Part shown: piece by piece, positions 54,627 through 63,171 of the stretch
How positions within the stretch are numbered: the stretch's first letter is position 1
How the letters are laid out: each line of letters starts with the position of its first letter
DNA from: Acholeplasmatales bacterium
GTDB taxonomy: Bacteria > Bacillota_I > Bacilli_A > Acholeplasmatales > Anaeroplasmataceae
Direction: 5' to 3'
Assembly (NCBI GenBank): GCA_900767915.1
Contig: CAAGAX010000037.1
Location: forward strand, 1 to 64,000
Length of the DNA: 64,000 nucleotides
The notes under the pieces: generated by a model
What the model was told of the DNA's origin: nothing
What the model saw: only the letters and a program-made list of their open reading frames with translations
Databases searched by the model: none
Position numbers and translations under genes: made by a program

Positions 54627-55433
54627 CTAGGAAATAAACAATAATACAACAGCCAATAAATTATTAATGATATGAATAAAAATTGTTGTATAAATATTAT
54701 AATTAGATTTATGATATATTAAGGCTAATAAGCCTGCACTTGTTACATATGGTAATAGCTGTAACAACCATATTCCTACATTATCCACATCGGTTGAAAT
54801 CATATGTGGCAATGAGAATAATACTATTGAAATAACATATGATAATGCTATATTAATTTTTCTTGTGTATTCAAATATAACCTTTCTATATATTAGTTCT
54901 TCTACAACAGGAGCAAATATTACTGTAGTAATAATCATAGGTATTTTTCCACCATTTTGTAAAATAATAACAATAGTGCTCTGATTTTGAGAATCATTAG
55001 CAAATTTACCAACTAAATAGTCTACTGAAGTAGTTACAAGATAAAAAATTAATGCTGAAGCTAGAGTATAAATTAATAATTTTTTATAATTTTTCTTAAA
55101 ATTGATAAAATCCTGTTTTAAATAATAAATCAATGATATAACTACACCAAGAAATGATAAAAAATAACCAATAAAATTAGCCCATCCATTGCATAAAGCA
55201 TAAGCTGTTACATAATCAGACCCATATGAATAAAATAAATCTAAATCATCTTTAGTTTTAAATTGAATACTTGACATCTTAAATAGCTTAGATAAATCTA
55301 ATCCATTTATTCTTGATGATATTGAATATAGTATCATTATTATAAAAGATGATAAAACAACAAAGAATAACAAATAAAATATTACAGATGAAATAAGACC
55401 ATATTTTTGAAAAAAACTTTTCTTCTCTTCCAA
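54627..55433 (-). CDS. CPBP-family intramembrane metalloprotease
   Basis: A 268-residue membrane protein of the CAAX/CPBP group. Seven to eight helices carry the catalytic EELIYR (Glu-Glu-x-x-x-Arg), FSLPHM (His) and HIINN motifs. Many bacterial members process or protect against small peptides. The start is TTG with AGAGGTGAGGA just before it. Confidence 0.88.
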   Translation of the reverse strand: MEEKKSFFQKYGLISSVIFYLLFFVVLSSFIIMILYSISSRINGLDLSKLFKMSSIQFKTKDDLDLFYSYGSDYVTAYALCNGWANFIGYFLSFLGVVISLIYYLKQDFINFKKNYKKLLIYTLASALIFYLVTTSVDYLVGKFANDSQNQSTIVIILQNGGKIPMIITTVIFAPVVEELIYRKVIFEYTRKINIALSYVISIVLFSLPHMISTDVDNVGIWLLQLLPYVTSAGLLALIYHKSNYNIYTTIFIHIINNLLAVVLLFIS

Positions 55434-55444
55434 ATCCTCACCTC

Positions 55445-56338
55445 TTAGATATTCTTAACTAAATAAGCTGCACCTAGCATTCCAGCGTTATTACCAAGCT
55501 TTGCTAATTCTATTTTAGTATCTTTTAAACCATAGAATGCATATTTACTAAAAGATTTTTTAATACCATTTAATAAGAATTCTCCAGCCTTAGAAACTCC
55601 ACCACCAATATAGAATGTTTCTACATCTGTTGCACAAGAAACAATAGAAATTGCATGTCCTAAATAATCACAAACCATTTCATATACATAAAATCCAAGC
55701 TCATCATTATTTTTAGCTGCATCCATAACATCCTTACATGTCATTGTATCGTAAGATAAGCATGTTTTAAACTTATTATAATATTCTTTAGCTAATCTAA
55801 CTATGCCAGTAGCTGATGTAACTGTTTCAAGGCAGCCTGAAAGCCCACAGCTACATTTATAATTATGCTTAGAATCTATAACCATATGACCAATTTCACC
55901 ACATGAATTATGTGCGCCATTGATTACCATATCATCAAATACATATCCTCCACCAACACCAGTGCCTAATGTAATCATATAGCTTGATTTAGGTGCATCT
56001 TTATCGCATACTGCTTCACCTAGGGCTGCTACATTTGCATCATTGCTAGAATCTACTGGGACATCAAAATATTCATTAAATTTTTTCTTTAAATCATAAT
56101 TTTTAATACCAATATTAGGTAAATTTATTATATAATTATCCTTTACAACTCCAGGTAATCCAAAGCCTACAAAATCGATTTTAAAATTTTTTTCTTTTGC
56201 GACATTCTTAATAGACTTTAACACATCGTCAAATAATGTTTCTTTTTTTGTGGTAACCTCATATGATAACACTAATTTATAATCTTCCACAAAACCAACC
56301 TTAACAGTTGTTCCTCCGACATCAATACCAACTCTCAT
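55445..56338 (-). CDS. glcK: ROK-family glucokinase
   Basis: About 297 residues. ROK kinase: GIDVGGTTVKVG nucleotide loop, GTGVGGG and the zinc-binding CSCGLSGCLET. The likely substrate is glucose. The start is ATG 56338, five bases after GGAGG. Confidence 0.9.
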   Translation of the reverse strand: MRVGIDVGGTTVKVGFVEDYKLVLSYEVTTKKETLFDDVLKSIKNVAKEKNFKIDFVGFGLPGVVKDNYIINLPNIGIKNYDLKKKFNEYFDVPVDSSNDANVAALGEAVCDKDAPKSSYMITLGTGVGGGYVFDDMVINGAHNSCGEIGHMVIDSKHNYKCSCGLSGCLETVTSATGIVRLAKEYYNKFKTCLSYDTMTCKDVMDAAKNNDELGFYVYEMVCDYLGHAISIVSCATDVETFYIGGGVSKAGEFLLNGIKKSFSKYAFYGLKDTKIELAKLGNNAGMLGAAYLVKNI

Positions 56339-56350
56339 ATTATCCTCCAA

Positions 56351-57505
56351 TTAACTTACTTTATTTGAATCATCAGTATCTATTTCAATATCTTCATTAT
56401 ACTCATAATCGTCATTAGAATCAAATAAATATTTATTTTTATTATCATTTAATTGCTTGCAAATCTCAAAAATAATTAAATTAGCATTTTTTTTACTAAA
56501 AAGATATTCTCCTTTAGTAACAATTTCAATAGTTGAATCTAAATATTTTAAAACATTTGAAAATTTATTACTATTATTAAATTTAGGAATATCATTAGAA
56601 AATTTAAAGTCAATTCCAATAGAATTCATTGTTTTACAAATATTAGAATATAAGAATCTATTATTTATAGTCAATTCCAATGGAACACCAATTTTACTAA
56701 ATGCATTATCTAAAGGAATATAAATACTTCTTTTGGCATTTTTAGAATTCGATAATAAATAATCAAAATATAATATATTTGAATTTGGATAAATAAATAT
56801 TAATAATAATGGAGTTTCCTCGTTTTGTTCAATAATAATAGGTAAATTTATGGCTAATAAATATCCCTCATCATCTACAGGAGTAAATCCTTTATATTGT
56901 TCTGAAAATTGCTTATAAATGGGATGAAGCTTTGGAAAAGATTCAAAATTAAGCTCTGAAGAGTCAATTAATAAAAAAGTTTTTTTCTCCAAATCAAAAT
57001 ATCCAAGATTAATTTTTTTATCATTAAAAGTCTCTAAAACCGAAGTGAATCTTTGATCTAAAATTGATTTCATAAAATATAAATGATCTAAAAATATTTC
57101 TAATTCTTCTTCTGTACATAGACTTCTTGCATATCCAGCCTGATAGGAATAAATAATTAAATTATTTTCTTTTTTTACATTACATCCATGTTCTCTAATA
57201 AATTTTTTTTCAATATCAGATAATGCATTTGCAGGTAACAATGATGAAGATAACACCTCATTTTCTAAGAAAAGTCCACTTAAACTATTTTTTATAGTAA
57301 GTGCATCATATAAAAAGTTTAATCCAGTTGGAGTATAAAATAATTGAAGACCATAGCATTTAGCTATTTCATTATCAACAAATACCATTACTGAATTGTG
57401 TCCTTCATTACTTTTAATTGAAAAAAGGTCTTTTACTGTAAAATAACTCCAATAATCATTTTTAACAAATTTTTTATATAAATTAACTATATCTTTATAA
57501 ATCAT
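56351..57505 (-). CDS. hypothetical protein, 384 residues
   Basis: Not firmly recognised. It is soluble and has two related-looking halves with beta strands followed by helices (YWSYFTVKDLFSI...; YKQFSEQYKGFTPV...), a pattern seen in DUF6930/DUF7309-type proteins, and a very acidic C-terminal tail (about 362-380). No catalytic motif is visible. It lies between the ROK kinase and rsmD, sharing ATG/stop bases with rsmD, so it is translated with it. Confidence 0.65.
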   Translation of the reverse strand: MIYKDIVNLYKKFVKNDYWSYFTVKDLFSIKSNEGHNSVMVFVDNEIAKCYGLQLFYTPTGLNFLYDALTIKNSLSGLFLENEVLSSSLLPANALSDIEKKFIREHGCNVKKENNLIIYSYQAGYARSLCTEEELEIFLDHLYFMKSILDQRFTSVLETFNDKKINLGYFDLEKKTFLLIDSSELNFESFPKLHPIYKQFSEQYKGFTPVDDEGYLLAINLPIIIEQNEETPLLLIFIYPNSNILYFDYLLSNSKNAKRSIYIPLDNAFSKIGVPLELTINNRFLYSNICKTMNSIGIDFKFSNDIPKFNNSNKFSNVLKYLDSTIEIVTKGEYLFSKKNANLIIFEICKQLNDNKNKYLFDSNDDYEYNEDIEIDTDDSNKVS

Positions 57506-58044
57506 TAATTATCACCCCTAGTAAATATTGCCACCTTTTTAATTCCATATTTTTTTTCTTTTTTAAAAACTAAGGATTCAATTTTAGGACTGTACTTAGA
57601 TTGAACACCCATTTCAAAAACAACTATACCATTTTTATTAACTAAAGGCTCTATTAAATTTAGCATTTCATCAATATTATCCATTCGATATGGTGGATCT
57701 AATATAACTAAATCAAAATGAGCTTTAGTGCTTTTTATAAATTCCTTATAATCTAAACATGAAAAGGTAACATCTTTAATTTCTAGACTCTTACAATTTT
57801 TTTTACATACATCAATAGCTTTTTTCTCTAAATCATTTAAATAAATATGAGCAATTCCTCTTGAATAGGCTTCAATTCCCATCGCACCAGATCCACTAAA
57901 TAAATCTAAGGCAATTCCTCCATCAAAATAAGGACCAATACTATTGTAGATGGCTTCTCTAACCTTATCTTGTGTTTCTCTTGTAGTTTCTAGATTAGTC
58001 ATTTCAATAATTCTATGTCTTAGCTTACCACCAACAATACGCAT
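57505..58044 (-). CDS. rsmD: 16S rRNA (guanine-966-N2)-methyltransferase
   Basis: A 179-residue SAM enzyme. LDLFSGSGAMGIEAYSRG is the SAM site, and DPPYRMD the N6/N2 catalytic DPPY motif. It methylates G966 in 16S rRNA. AAGGAG precedes the ATG. Confidence 0.94.
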   Translation of the reverse strand: MRIVGGKLRHRIIEMTNLETTRETQDKVREAIYNSIGPYFDGGIALDLFSGSGAMGIEAYSRGIAHIYLNDLEKKAIDVCKKNCKSLEIKDVTFSCLDYKEFIKSTKAHFDLVILDPPYRMDNIDEMLNLIEPLVNKNGIVVFEMGVQSKYSPKIESLVFKKEKKYGIKKVAIFTRGDN

Positions 58045-58053
58045 TTTATCTCC

Positions 58054-59703
58054 TTATCTAGGTAATGAATCTACAATACGATAATTTAGAGTCTTACCAT
58101 TTATTTTAACTTTATTCATTCCCTTTAAGAAACGAAGAGCTTCTTCATTAACCTCAAGGAAGGTATATTTCTTTTTAATTACAATTTTGCCAAAATGCTC
58201 TCTATGTATTCTTAGCTGATCATGGAATAAAACTACAAGCTGATTAGGTTTGACCTTATCTATTTCTCCTACATTTATTTCAATTACAGCTTTTTCATTT
58301 TTAGCTTTTCTATCCTTTTCTCTTGAATTAGATTTCTTATTTCCTTTTTCCTTATTATTACGTCTCTCACGTGATGAAGATAACGGAAGACTATCAATTT
58401 CAGGATAATCCCTTTTTGTTTTAACATCAGCCATTTCCAATAAAGCAATAATAATAGGAACAGGATCAGTAATTTTACTTGCTAGTTTATTTAATAAAGC
58501 ATCATAATTATGATTATTTTTATTTAATTCAATTAAAGACATAATATTCTTATATAGATTTTCATCCATTGAATCATAAATATCATTAATAGTAGGAATT
58601 TCCAAAGCTGTAATTTTCCCCTTAGTATATGCTTCTAGCTCCTTTATACGTGATCTACCTCTTGACGTAGATAATGTAATTGCAACACCTGTTTTACCAG
58701 CTCTACCTGTTCTACCAATTCTATGAACATATAGCTCATTTTCATTTGGTATATCATAATTTATAATTGCTTCAATTCCATCAATATCGATTCCTCTAGC
58801 TGCAACATCAGTAGCTATTAATATTTGAATACTTTTAGTTCTAAATGATTGTAAAACTCTATCTCTTAATGATTGCTTCAAATCACCATGTAAGCCATCT
58901 GCTTTAAAGCCATTTGCTTGTAAAAATAATACAAGCTCATCTACCATTGCCTTAGTATTTGCAAATATCATTAATGATTGGTATTTATAATAATCTAATA
59001 ATCTTATCAATAAATCCTGTTTAGATTCCTTTTTTACATAATAAACAATTTGATTTATAGAATCTACTGTTAATGATTTGCTTTCAATTTTAATCATTTC
59101 TGGATTATTCATATATTTCATTGCTACATTTTTAATAAATGGAGGTAATGTTGCTGAGAATAGTGCATTTTGTTTATTTGATGGCATAGTCTTTAGGATA
59201 GTTTCTAAATCCTCTTGAAATCCCATTTTTAGCATTTCATCAGCTTCATCTAATACTAAATAATTAATATTAGAAAAATCAAGCTTTCCACGCTCCATTT
59301 GATCAATAATTCTACCTGGTGTACCAACAACAATTTGAGGCTTTCTATCTAACTCTCTAAATTGCTTTTCATATGATTCACCACCATATATAGTACAAAC
59401 CTTCAATTTCTTATTATTTGTAATAAGCTTCTTAATTTCATTTGAAACCTGTAATGAAAGTTCACGTGTAGGGCATAATATTAAGGTTTGTATATTTTTA
59501 TCATTTGCATTAATTTTCATTATTGCAGGAATTGCATAAGAAAAAGTTTTACCTGTTCCTGTTTGGGCTTGACCAATTACATCCTTACCACTTAATAATA
59601 AAGGGATTGATTTTTCTTGAATAGGAGTCGGCTTTAAAATATTTTCCTTATCTAAAAGCTCAATGATTGAGCTAGAAACATTTAAATTTGTAAATTCATT
59701 CAT
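58054..59703 (-). CDS. DEAD-box RNA helicase (CshA/DbpA-like)
   Basis: A 549-residue helicase. The Q motif, AQTGTGKT (46-53), PTREL, DEAD, SAT, ARGIDI and HRIGRTGR are all present. A basic linker (about 440-475) is followed by a DbpA-type RNA-binding domain at the C-terminus (QLRIHREHFGKIVIKKKYTF). It remodels rRNA or mRNA, often in the cold. A palindrome and hairpin lie upstream. Confidence 0.95.
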   Translation of the reverse strand: MNEFTNLNVSSSIIELLDKENILKPTPIQEKSIPLLLSGKDVIGQAQTGTGKTFSYAIPAIMKINANDKNIQTLILCPTRELSLQVSNEIKKLITNNKKLKVCTIYGGESYEKQFRELDRKPQIVVGTPGRIIDQMERGKLDFSNINYLVLDEADEMLKMGFQEDLETILKTMPSNKQNALFSATLPPFIKNVAMKYMNNPEMIKIESKSLTVDSINQIVYYVKKESKQDLLIRLLDYYKYQSLMIFANTKAMVDELVLFLQANGFKADGLHGDLKQSLRDRVLQSFRTKSIQILIATDVAARGIDIDGIEAIINYDIPNENELYVHRIGRTGRAGKTGVAITLSTSRGRSRIKELEAYTKGKITALEIPTINDIYDSMDENLYKNIMSLIELNKNNHNYDALLNKLASKITDPVPIIIALLEMADVKTKRDYPEIDSLPLSSSRERRNNKEKGNKKSNSREKDRKAKNEKAVIEINVGEIDKVKPNQLVVLFHDQLRIHREHFGKIVIKKKYTFLEVNEEALRFLKGMNKVKINGKTLNYRIVDSLPR

Positions 59704-59727
59704 AAAATAATTCTCTTCCTAATAAAT

Positions 59728-59741
59728 TTGACTAAAGTCAA
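59728..59741. promoter_or_regulatory. palindrome upstream of the helicase gene
   Basis: TTGACTAAAGTCAA is a perfect 6-bp inverted repeat around AA, 25 bases before the helicase ATG. A second perfect hairpin AGCATAAT/ATTATGCT lies at about 59750-59772. Operator or attenuator roles are guesses. Confidence 0.4.
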
Positions 59742-59785
59742 CATAGTATAGCATAATTCTATTAATTATGCTATATTTTTTAATG

Positions 59786-59971
59786 AAAAAAGGACTGCAA
59801 ACGCAATCCTAAATTTTTATATAGCCTAGGAAGGTTCGTGAAGAACTATAGTCTACCACGATGGAAGCCTCTATCTAGCTAGCAATTAGGGTTCTCAGTT
59901 AAGAGCGTCCTCACATGATAGCTCTCAGCTTCCTTATAAAATAATTTGAGCTCCACGGCCTTCTTCCTAGT
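59786..59971 (-). ncRNA. ssrS: structured RNA, 6S-RNA-like
   Basis: A region with its own promoter and terminator but no ORF. The 5' end CTAGGAAG (59963-59970) pairs with CTTCCTAG (59826-59833), then CGTG with CACG. A large central bubble and an inner GGAAGC/GCTTCC stem follow. Length (about 185) and architecture fit 6S RNA, which sequesters RNA polymerase. I cannot confirm by consensus. A terminator with six T (59786-59809) closes it. Confidence 0.5.
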
Positions 59972-59977
59972 ACTTAT

Positions 59978-60006
59978 ATTATAACCAAAAATAACTTAAA
60001 ATACAA
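59978..60006 (-). promoter_or_regulatory. promoter of the 6S-like RNA
   Basis: On the minus strand -35 TTGTAT (60001-60006), 17-base spacer, -10 TATAAT (59978-59983). Confidence 0.75.
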
Positions 60007-60020
60007 TTAATTTTAAAATT

Positions 60021-60329
60021 TTAAAAATTTAAATAAGAATAAATAACAGAAATAATACCACATAGCATTAATAAGAATCCTACGACTATCATCATAGAAT
60101 CACCCTTACCATCACCAAATTTTTGTTTTCCAGCCATAGGCAATAATAAAGCTATTATTCCTACTAAAAATAAACACAACATAATATTAAAATGTTGATT
60201 AAAATAGCTTATGCTATCTGCATTTATAATCATAGAATCTAGTACATAATATACTATTAGAGCTATAGAAGCTATTGCTAGTGTACCAATAATACATTTT
60301 AAAACTAATTTATCTTTTTTACTAAACAT
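60021..60329 (-). CDS. hypothetical three-helix membrane protein
   Basis: About 102 residues with three hydrophobic helices (LKCIIGTLAIASIALIVYYV, FNIMLCLFLVGIIALLL, SMMIVVGFLLMLCGIISVI) and a short charged loop. Start at ATG 60329 with GGAGG five bases upstream. Function unknown. It lies between the ribosomal operon end and the 6S-like RNA. Confidence 0.65.
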   Translation of the reverse strand: MFSKKDKLVLKCIIGTLAIASIALIVYYVLDSMIINADSISYFNQHFNIMLCLFLVGIIALLLPMAGKQKFGDGKGDSMMIVVGFLLMLCGIISVIYSYLNF

Positions 60330-60390
60330 AATATCCTCCATTACAAAATGATTATAGCATATTTTAAAATTAATTATACAATTTTTAAAA

Positions 60391-60416
60391 AAAATAGCAG
60401 ATTTCTCTGCTATTTT
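60391..60416 (-). terminator. terminator of infC-rpmI-rplT
   Basis: AAAATAGCAGA pairs with TCTGCTATTTT; T-run on the minus strand. Confidence 0.85.
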
Positions 60417-60421
60417 AATTA

Positions 60422-60829
60422 TTATTTCTTAGCCTCTGTTTTTAAAACTACGACATTTTCAACTTCTTTAGCTTTTGGAGCTGCATTCTTTGCAAGTTCA
60501 ACTAGCTTTGCAAATCCTGAAGCATCATTAACAGCCATTTCTGCAAGCATCTTTCTATTGATTTCAATACCTGCATTTGATAAACCATTAATGAATCTTG
60601 AATACTTAATACCATTTAATTGGCAAGCAGCATTAATTCTTTGAATCCAAAGCTTTCTGAATTCTCTCTTGCGTTGCTTTCTATCACGGAATGCATATTG
60701 TAATGAACGCATTACTTGCTCATGTGCAGTTTTATATAATGTGTGCTTTGAACCATAGTAGCCCTTAGCTAATTTTAAGACAGCTTTACGTCTTCTTCTT
60801 GTTGTATATCCACCTTTTACTCTTGGCAT
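60422..60829 (-). CDS. rplT: 50S ribosomal protein L20 (bL20), extended C-terminus
   Basis: A 135-residue bL20, needed for early 50S assembly and repressor of its own operon. [26 protein letters not shown] and [19 protein letters not shown] are standard. About 17 extra residues ([17 protein letters not shown]) extend the C-terminus beyond the usual 118. Confidence 0.97.
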   Translation of the reverse strand: MPRVKGGYTTRRRRKAVLKLAKGYYGSKHTLYKTAHEQVMRSLQYAFRDRKQRKREFRKLWIQRINAACQLNGIKYSRFINGLSNAGIEINRKMLAEMAVNDASGFAKLVELAKNAAPKAKEVENVVVLKTEAKK

Positions 60830-60849
60830 AATCCTTTACCTCCTCTAAA

Positions 60850-61050
60850 TTACTTCATGTTAGCGATTAATTGCTTAATACGCTTTTCATCTGTTGCATG
60901 TACTAAACCAGCCTTTGATAATTGCTTATTTTGCTTATGAGACTTGTTAGTTTTTAAATGGCCTGTATATGAATGACCACGTTTAATTTTTCCTGTTGCT
61001 GTGATTTTAATTCTCTTCTTTAAACCACTGTGTGTTTTTGCTTTTGGCAT
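60850..61050 (-). CDS. rpmI: 50S ribosomal protein L35 (bL35)
   Basis: A 66-residue bL35: MPKAKTHSGLKKRIK and a normal length. It lies between infC and rplT. Confidence 0.98.
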   Translation of the reverse strand: MPKAKTHSGLKKRIKITATGKIKRGHSYTGHLKTNKSHKQNKQLSKAGLVHATDEKRIKQLIANMK

Positions 61051-61064
61051 AATCTTAATTCTCC

Positions 61065-61598
61065 TTATTTCTCTATTTTTGGTGCTATTACAGCAAATAA
61101 TGATCTACCATCAAGCTTTACTGGAGCTTCAACTGTAGATACATCAGCAAGACTTTCAATAAAACGATTCACCATTTCAACACCTAACTCTTGATGCTGA
61201 ATCATACGACCAAAGAATCTAAGAGAAATTTTAACCTTATTTCCTTTTTCAAGAATTGTTCTTGCCTTCTTTGATTTTGTATCGAAGTCATGCTTCTCAA
61301 TTGTTGGAGATAATTGAATCTCTTGAACAACAATTATCTTTTGATTCTTCTTCATTTCCTTAAGCTTCTTTTGTTGCTCAAAACGGAAACGAGAATAATC
61401 CATCATTTTAGCAACTGGAGGATTTGCATCTGGTGAAACCAAAACTAAATCCAATCCACGTTGATCAGCTTCCTGGAATGCTTTATTCCTTGATAATATA
61501 CCAAGTTTTTCTCCAGAATCTGTAATAACTAGCATTTCTTTGCAACGTATTGCTTCATTAACGATATCCTCGTTAGAATTTTTCTTTTGCTTGTTAAT
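61065..61598 (-). CDS. infC: translation initiation factor IF-3 (ATT start)
   Basis: About 177 residues: N-domain NEAIRCKEMLVITDSGEKLG and C-domain KKNQKIIVVQEIQLSP. IF-3 controls start-codon fidelity and subunit joining. The in-frame GTG (61607) lies inside the site AGGGGGTGA. Five bases after that site is ATT, the rare start codon conserved in infC for self-control, so I start it there (61598). Confidence 0.94.
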   Translation of the reverse strand: MNKQKKNSNEDIVNEAIRCKEMLVITDSGEKLGILSRNKAFQEADQRGLDLVLVSPDANPPVAKMMDYSRFRFEQQKKLKEMKKNQKIIVVQEIQLSPTIEKHDFDTKSKKARTILEKGNKVKISLRFFGRMIQHQELGVEMVNRFIESLADVSTVEAPVKLDGRSLFAVIAPKIEK

Positions 61599-61621
61599 AC
61601 TCTTCACCCCCTAATGTGAAA

Positions 61622-61752
61622 AAAATAAAAGAGGACACAAACGCCCCCTTTAAATTACTCAATAACTCATCCATTATTTTGTAGCCATTTGCCTATCAAC
61701 ATTATCAATCAGGCGAGAAACGGGCGTTTCTTCTTTCCACATATTATTTTAC
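61622..61752 (-). promoter_or_regulatory. L20-type leader with attenuator
   Basis: The leader before infC carries AAACGCCC (5' part; plus-strand 61722-61729) that can pair with GGGCGTTT (plus-strand 61638-61645) over 76 bases. This is followed on the minus strand by a T-rich stretch of termination type (TCTTTTATTTTTTT). In Firmicutes L20 controls this operon through such a leader. Confidence 0.7.
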
Positions 61753-61759
61753 CTTCATT

Positions 61760-61788
61760 ATTTTACAACATTCAATTAGCATTGTCAA
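61760..61788 (-). promoter_or_regulatory. promoter of infC-rpmI-rplT
   Basis: On the minus strand -35 TTGACA (61783-61788), 17-base spacer, -10 TAAAAT (61760-61765). Confidence 0.85.
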
Positions 61789-61889
61789 GTGTTATTTATG
61801 ATTTTTTTATCTTTAGTTAATTTAGTTAATTTTATAGTTAAATTAACCCTTTAAATTAATATTCAATAATAATGCTAGGGAAAAATAAT

Positions 61890-62621
61890 TCATTTTAAAT
61901 CCTTTATTGAATATATACAAAAATATAAAATTAATAATAAAATAGTCCAGATTATTACTATATATAAAGAATCAAATGATACCATATTGCCAATTTTAAT
62001 AATAGGCCAATATTTTGATAATATCACATTCACATTTGTATAATTAGTAGACATAACTCTAAATACAATAGATATAAAAGATAAAATAATAGGAATAAAT
62101 ATTGATTGAATTAATGTAGTAAGCATTAGCTCTATTGCAGCTTCAAATAATAAGGATAAAAATAAGAATAAAAATATTTTTAATGATTCAATACTTAATG
62201 AATAATTTTGATATAAAATTAAAGGTATTGAAAATAATATTAAAGAATCAAAAGTAATTATAACAAGAATAATTATTATCAAGGTAATAAGCTTTGATAA
62301 TATTATCTTATTTCTTTTAACATATGATATAAATAATGAATCAAATGAATTTGAATTTATTGAAAGAGTAATAATTATCGCTATTAATAAAATACTATTG
62401 AAAAGCTCGATAATAAATAATGATTGATTAAAATAGCTATTATGAATATCATTATAGTTTGAAAGATATACCATATTATCCATCATTGGATTTGCAATAA
62501 AAGTTAAGAATAATCCTGAAAGAATAAAGCCAATTATAAAAATAATTAAAGTTATTTTAGATGAAACTAAACATAAATATAAGCTAGTCAGTGACAATAG
62601 CTGCTTTTTTCTTTTTTTCAT
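61890..62621 (-). CDS. ABC transporter permease-like membrane protein
   Basis: A 243-residue protein with six hydrophobic helices and Lys-rich N-terminus (MKKRKKQLLSL). It overlaps the ATPase gene by 38 bases and is preceded by AAAGGAGGG, so the two form one exporter. The layout is of the ABC-2 permease type; no further family is claimed. Confidence 0.75.
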   Translation of the reverse strand: MKKRKKQLLSLTSLYLCLVSSKITLIIFIIGFILSGLFLTFIANPMMDNMVYLSNYNDIHNSYFNQSLFIIELFNSILLIAIIITLSINSNSFDSLFISYVKRNKIILSKLITLIIIILVIITFDSLILFSIPLILYQNYSLSIESLKIFLFLFLSLLFEAAIELMLTTLIQSIFIPIILSFISIVFRVMSTNYTNVNVILSKYWPIIKIGNMVSFDSLYIVIIWTILLLILYFCIYSIKDLK

Positions 62622-63171
62622 TAATAAAGCCCTCCTTTATTTCATAAATTATTGGATGTAATTCATTGAATAAGGCTTTAGTATGTAAACACATAATAAT
62701 TATTTTATTATCATTTATTTTATTAATAATATCCTGCTTAAATATTCTTTTTGTTACATCATCTAAGCCATCAAGTGGTTCATCAAATATATAACAATCA
62801 GTATCTCTACTTAATATTTGAATTATTCCTAGCTTTTGAAAATTACCTTTTGATAATTCACCTATTCTTCTATTTGGTATTTGATATTTGCTAATATATT
62901 CAAGAGGAATGGAAAGAATCTTACAATAAGATTTAACACGTAGTAGCTTTGGCATAATATATTTATCTGGTAGATAGCTTATCGAATCTTCTATTTTTAA
63001 TGTACCAGATGTTTTATATATTAAGCCTGCAATAATTTTAGTAATTGTAGATTTACCACTACCATTAATTCCAGTAAATATATAAAAATTACCATTTTCA
63101 AATTTTAAATTAACATTACTAATTATTTCTACATTTCCATATTTTTTAGATAAATTTTCAACACTAAGCAT
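62584..63171 (-). CDS. ABC transporter ATP-binding protein
   Basis: A 195-residue ATPase: Walker A TGINGSGKST, signature LSKGN, Walker B CYIFDEPLDGLD and a late His switch (CLHTKA). It is shorter than usual and lacks a C-terminal tail, with a KKKK run near the end. GGAGAG precedes the ATG. Confidence 0.9.
   Translation of the reverse strand: MLSVENLSKKYGNVEIISNVNLKFENGNFYIFTGINGSGKSTITKIIAGLIYKTSGTLKIEDSISYLPDKYIMPKLLRVKSYCKILSIPLEYISKYQIPNRRIGELSKGNFQKLGIIQILSRDTDCYIFDEPLDGLDDVTKRIFKQDIINKINDNKIIIMCLHTKALFNELHPIIYEIKEGFINEKKKKAAIVTD

Noticed and set aside
59786..59971. T-box, SAM or RNase P RNA considered
   Set aside because: None of their conserved core motifs is present.
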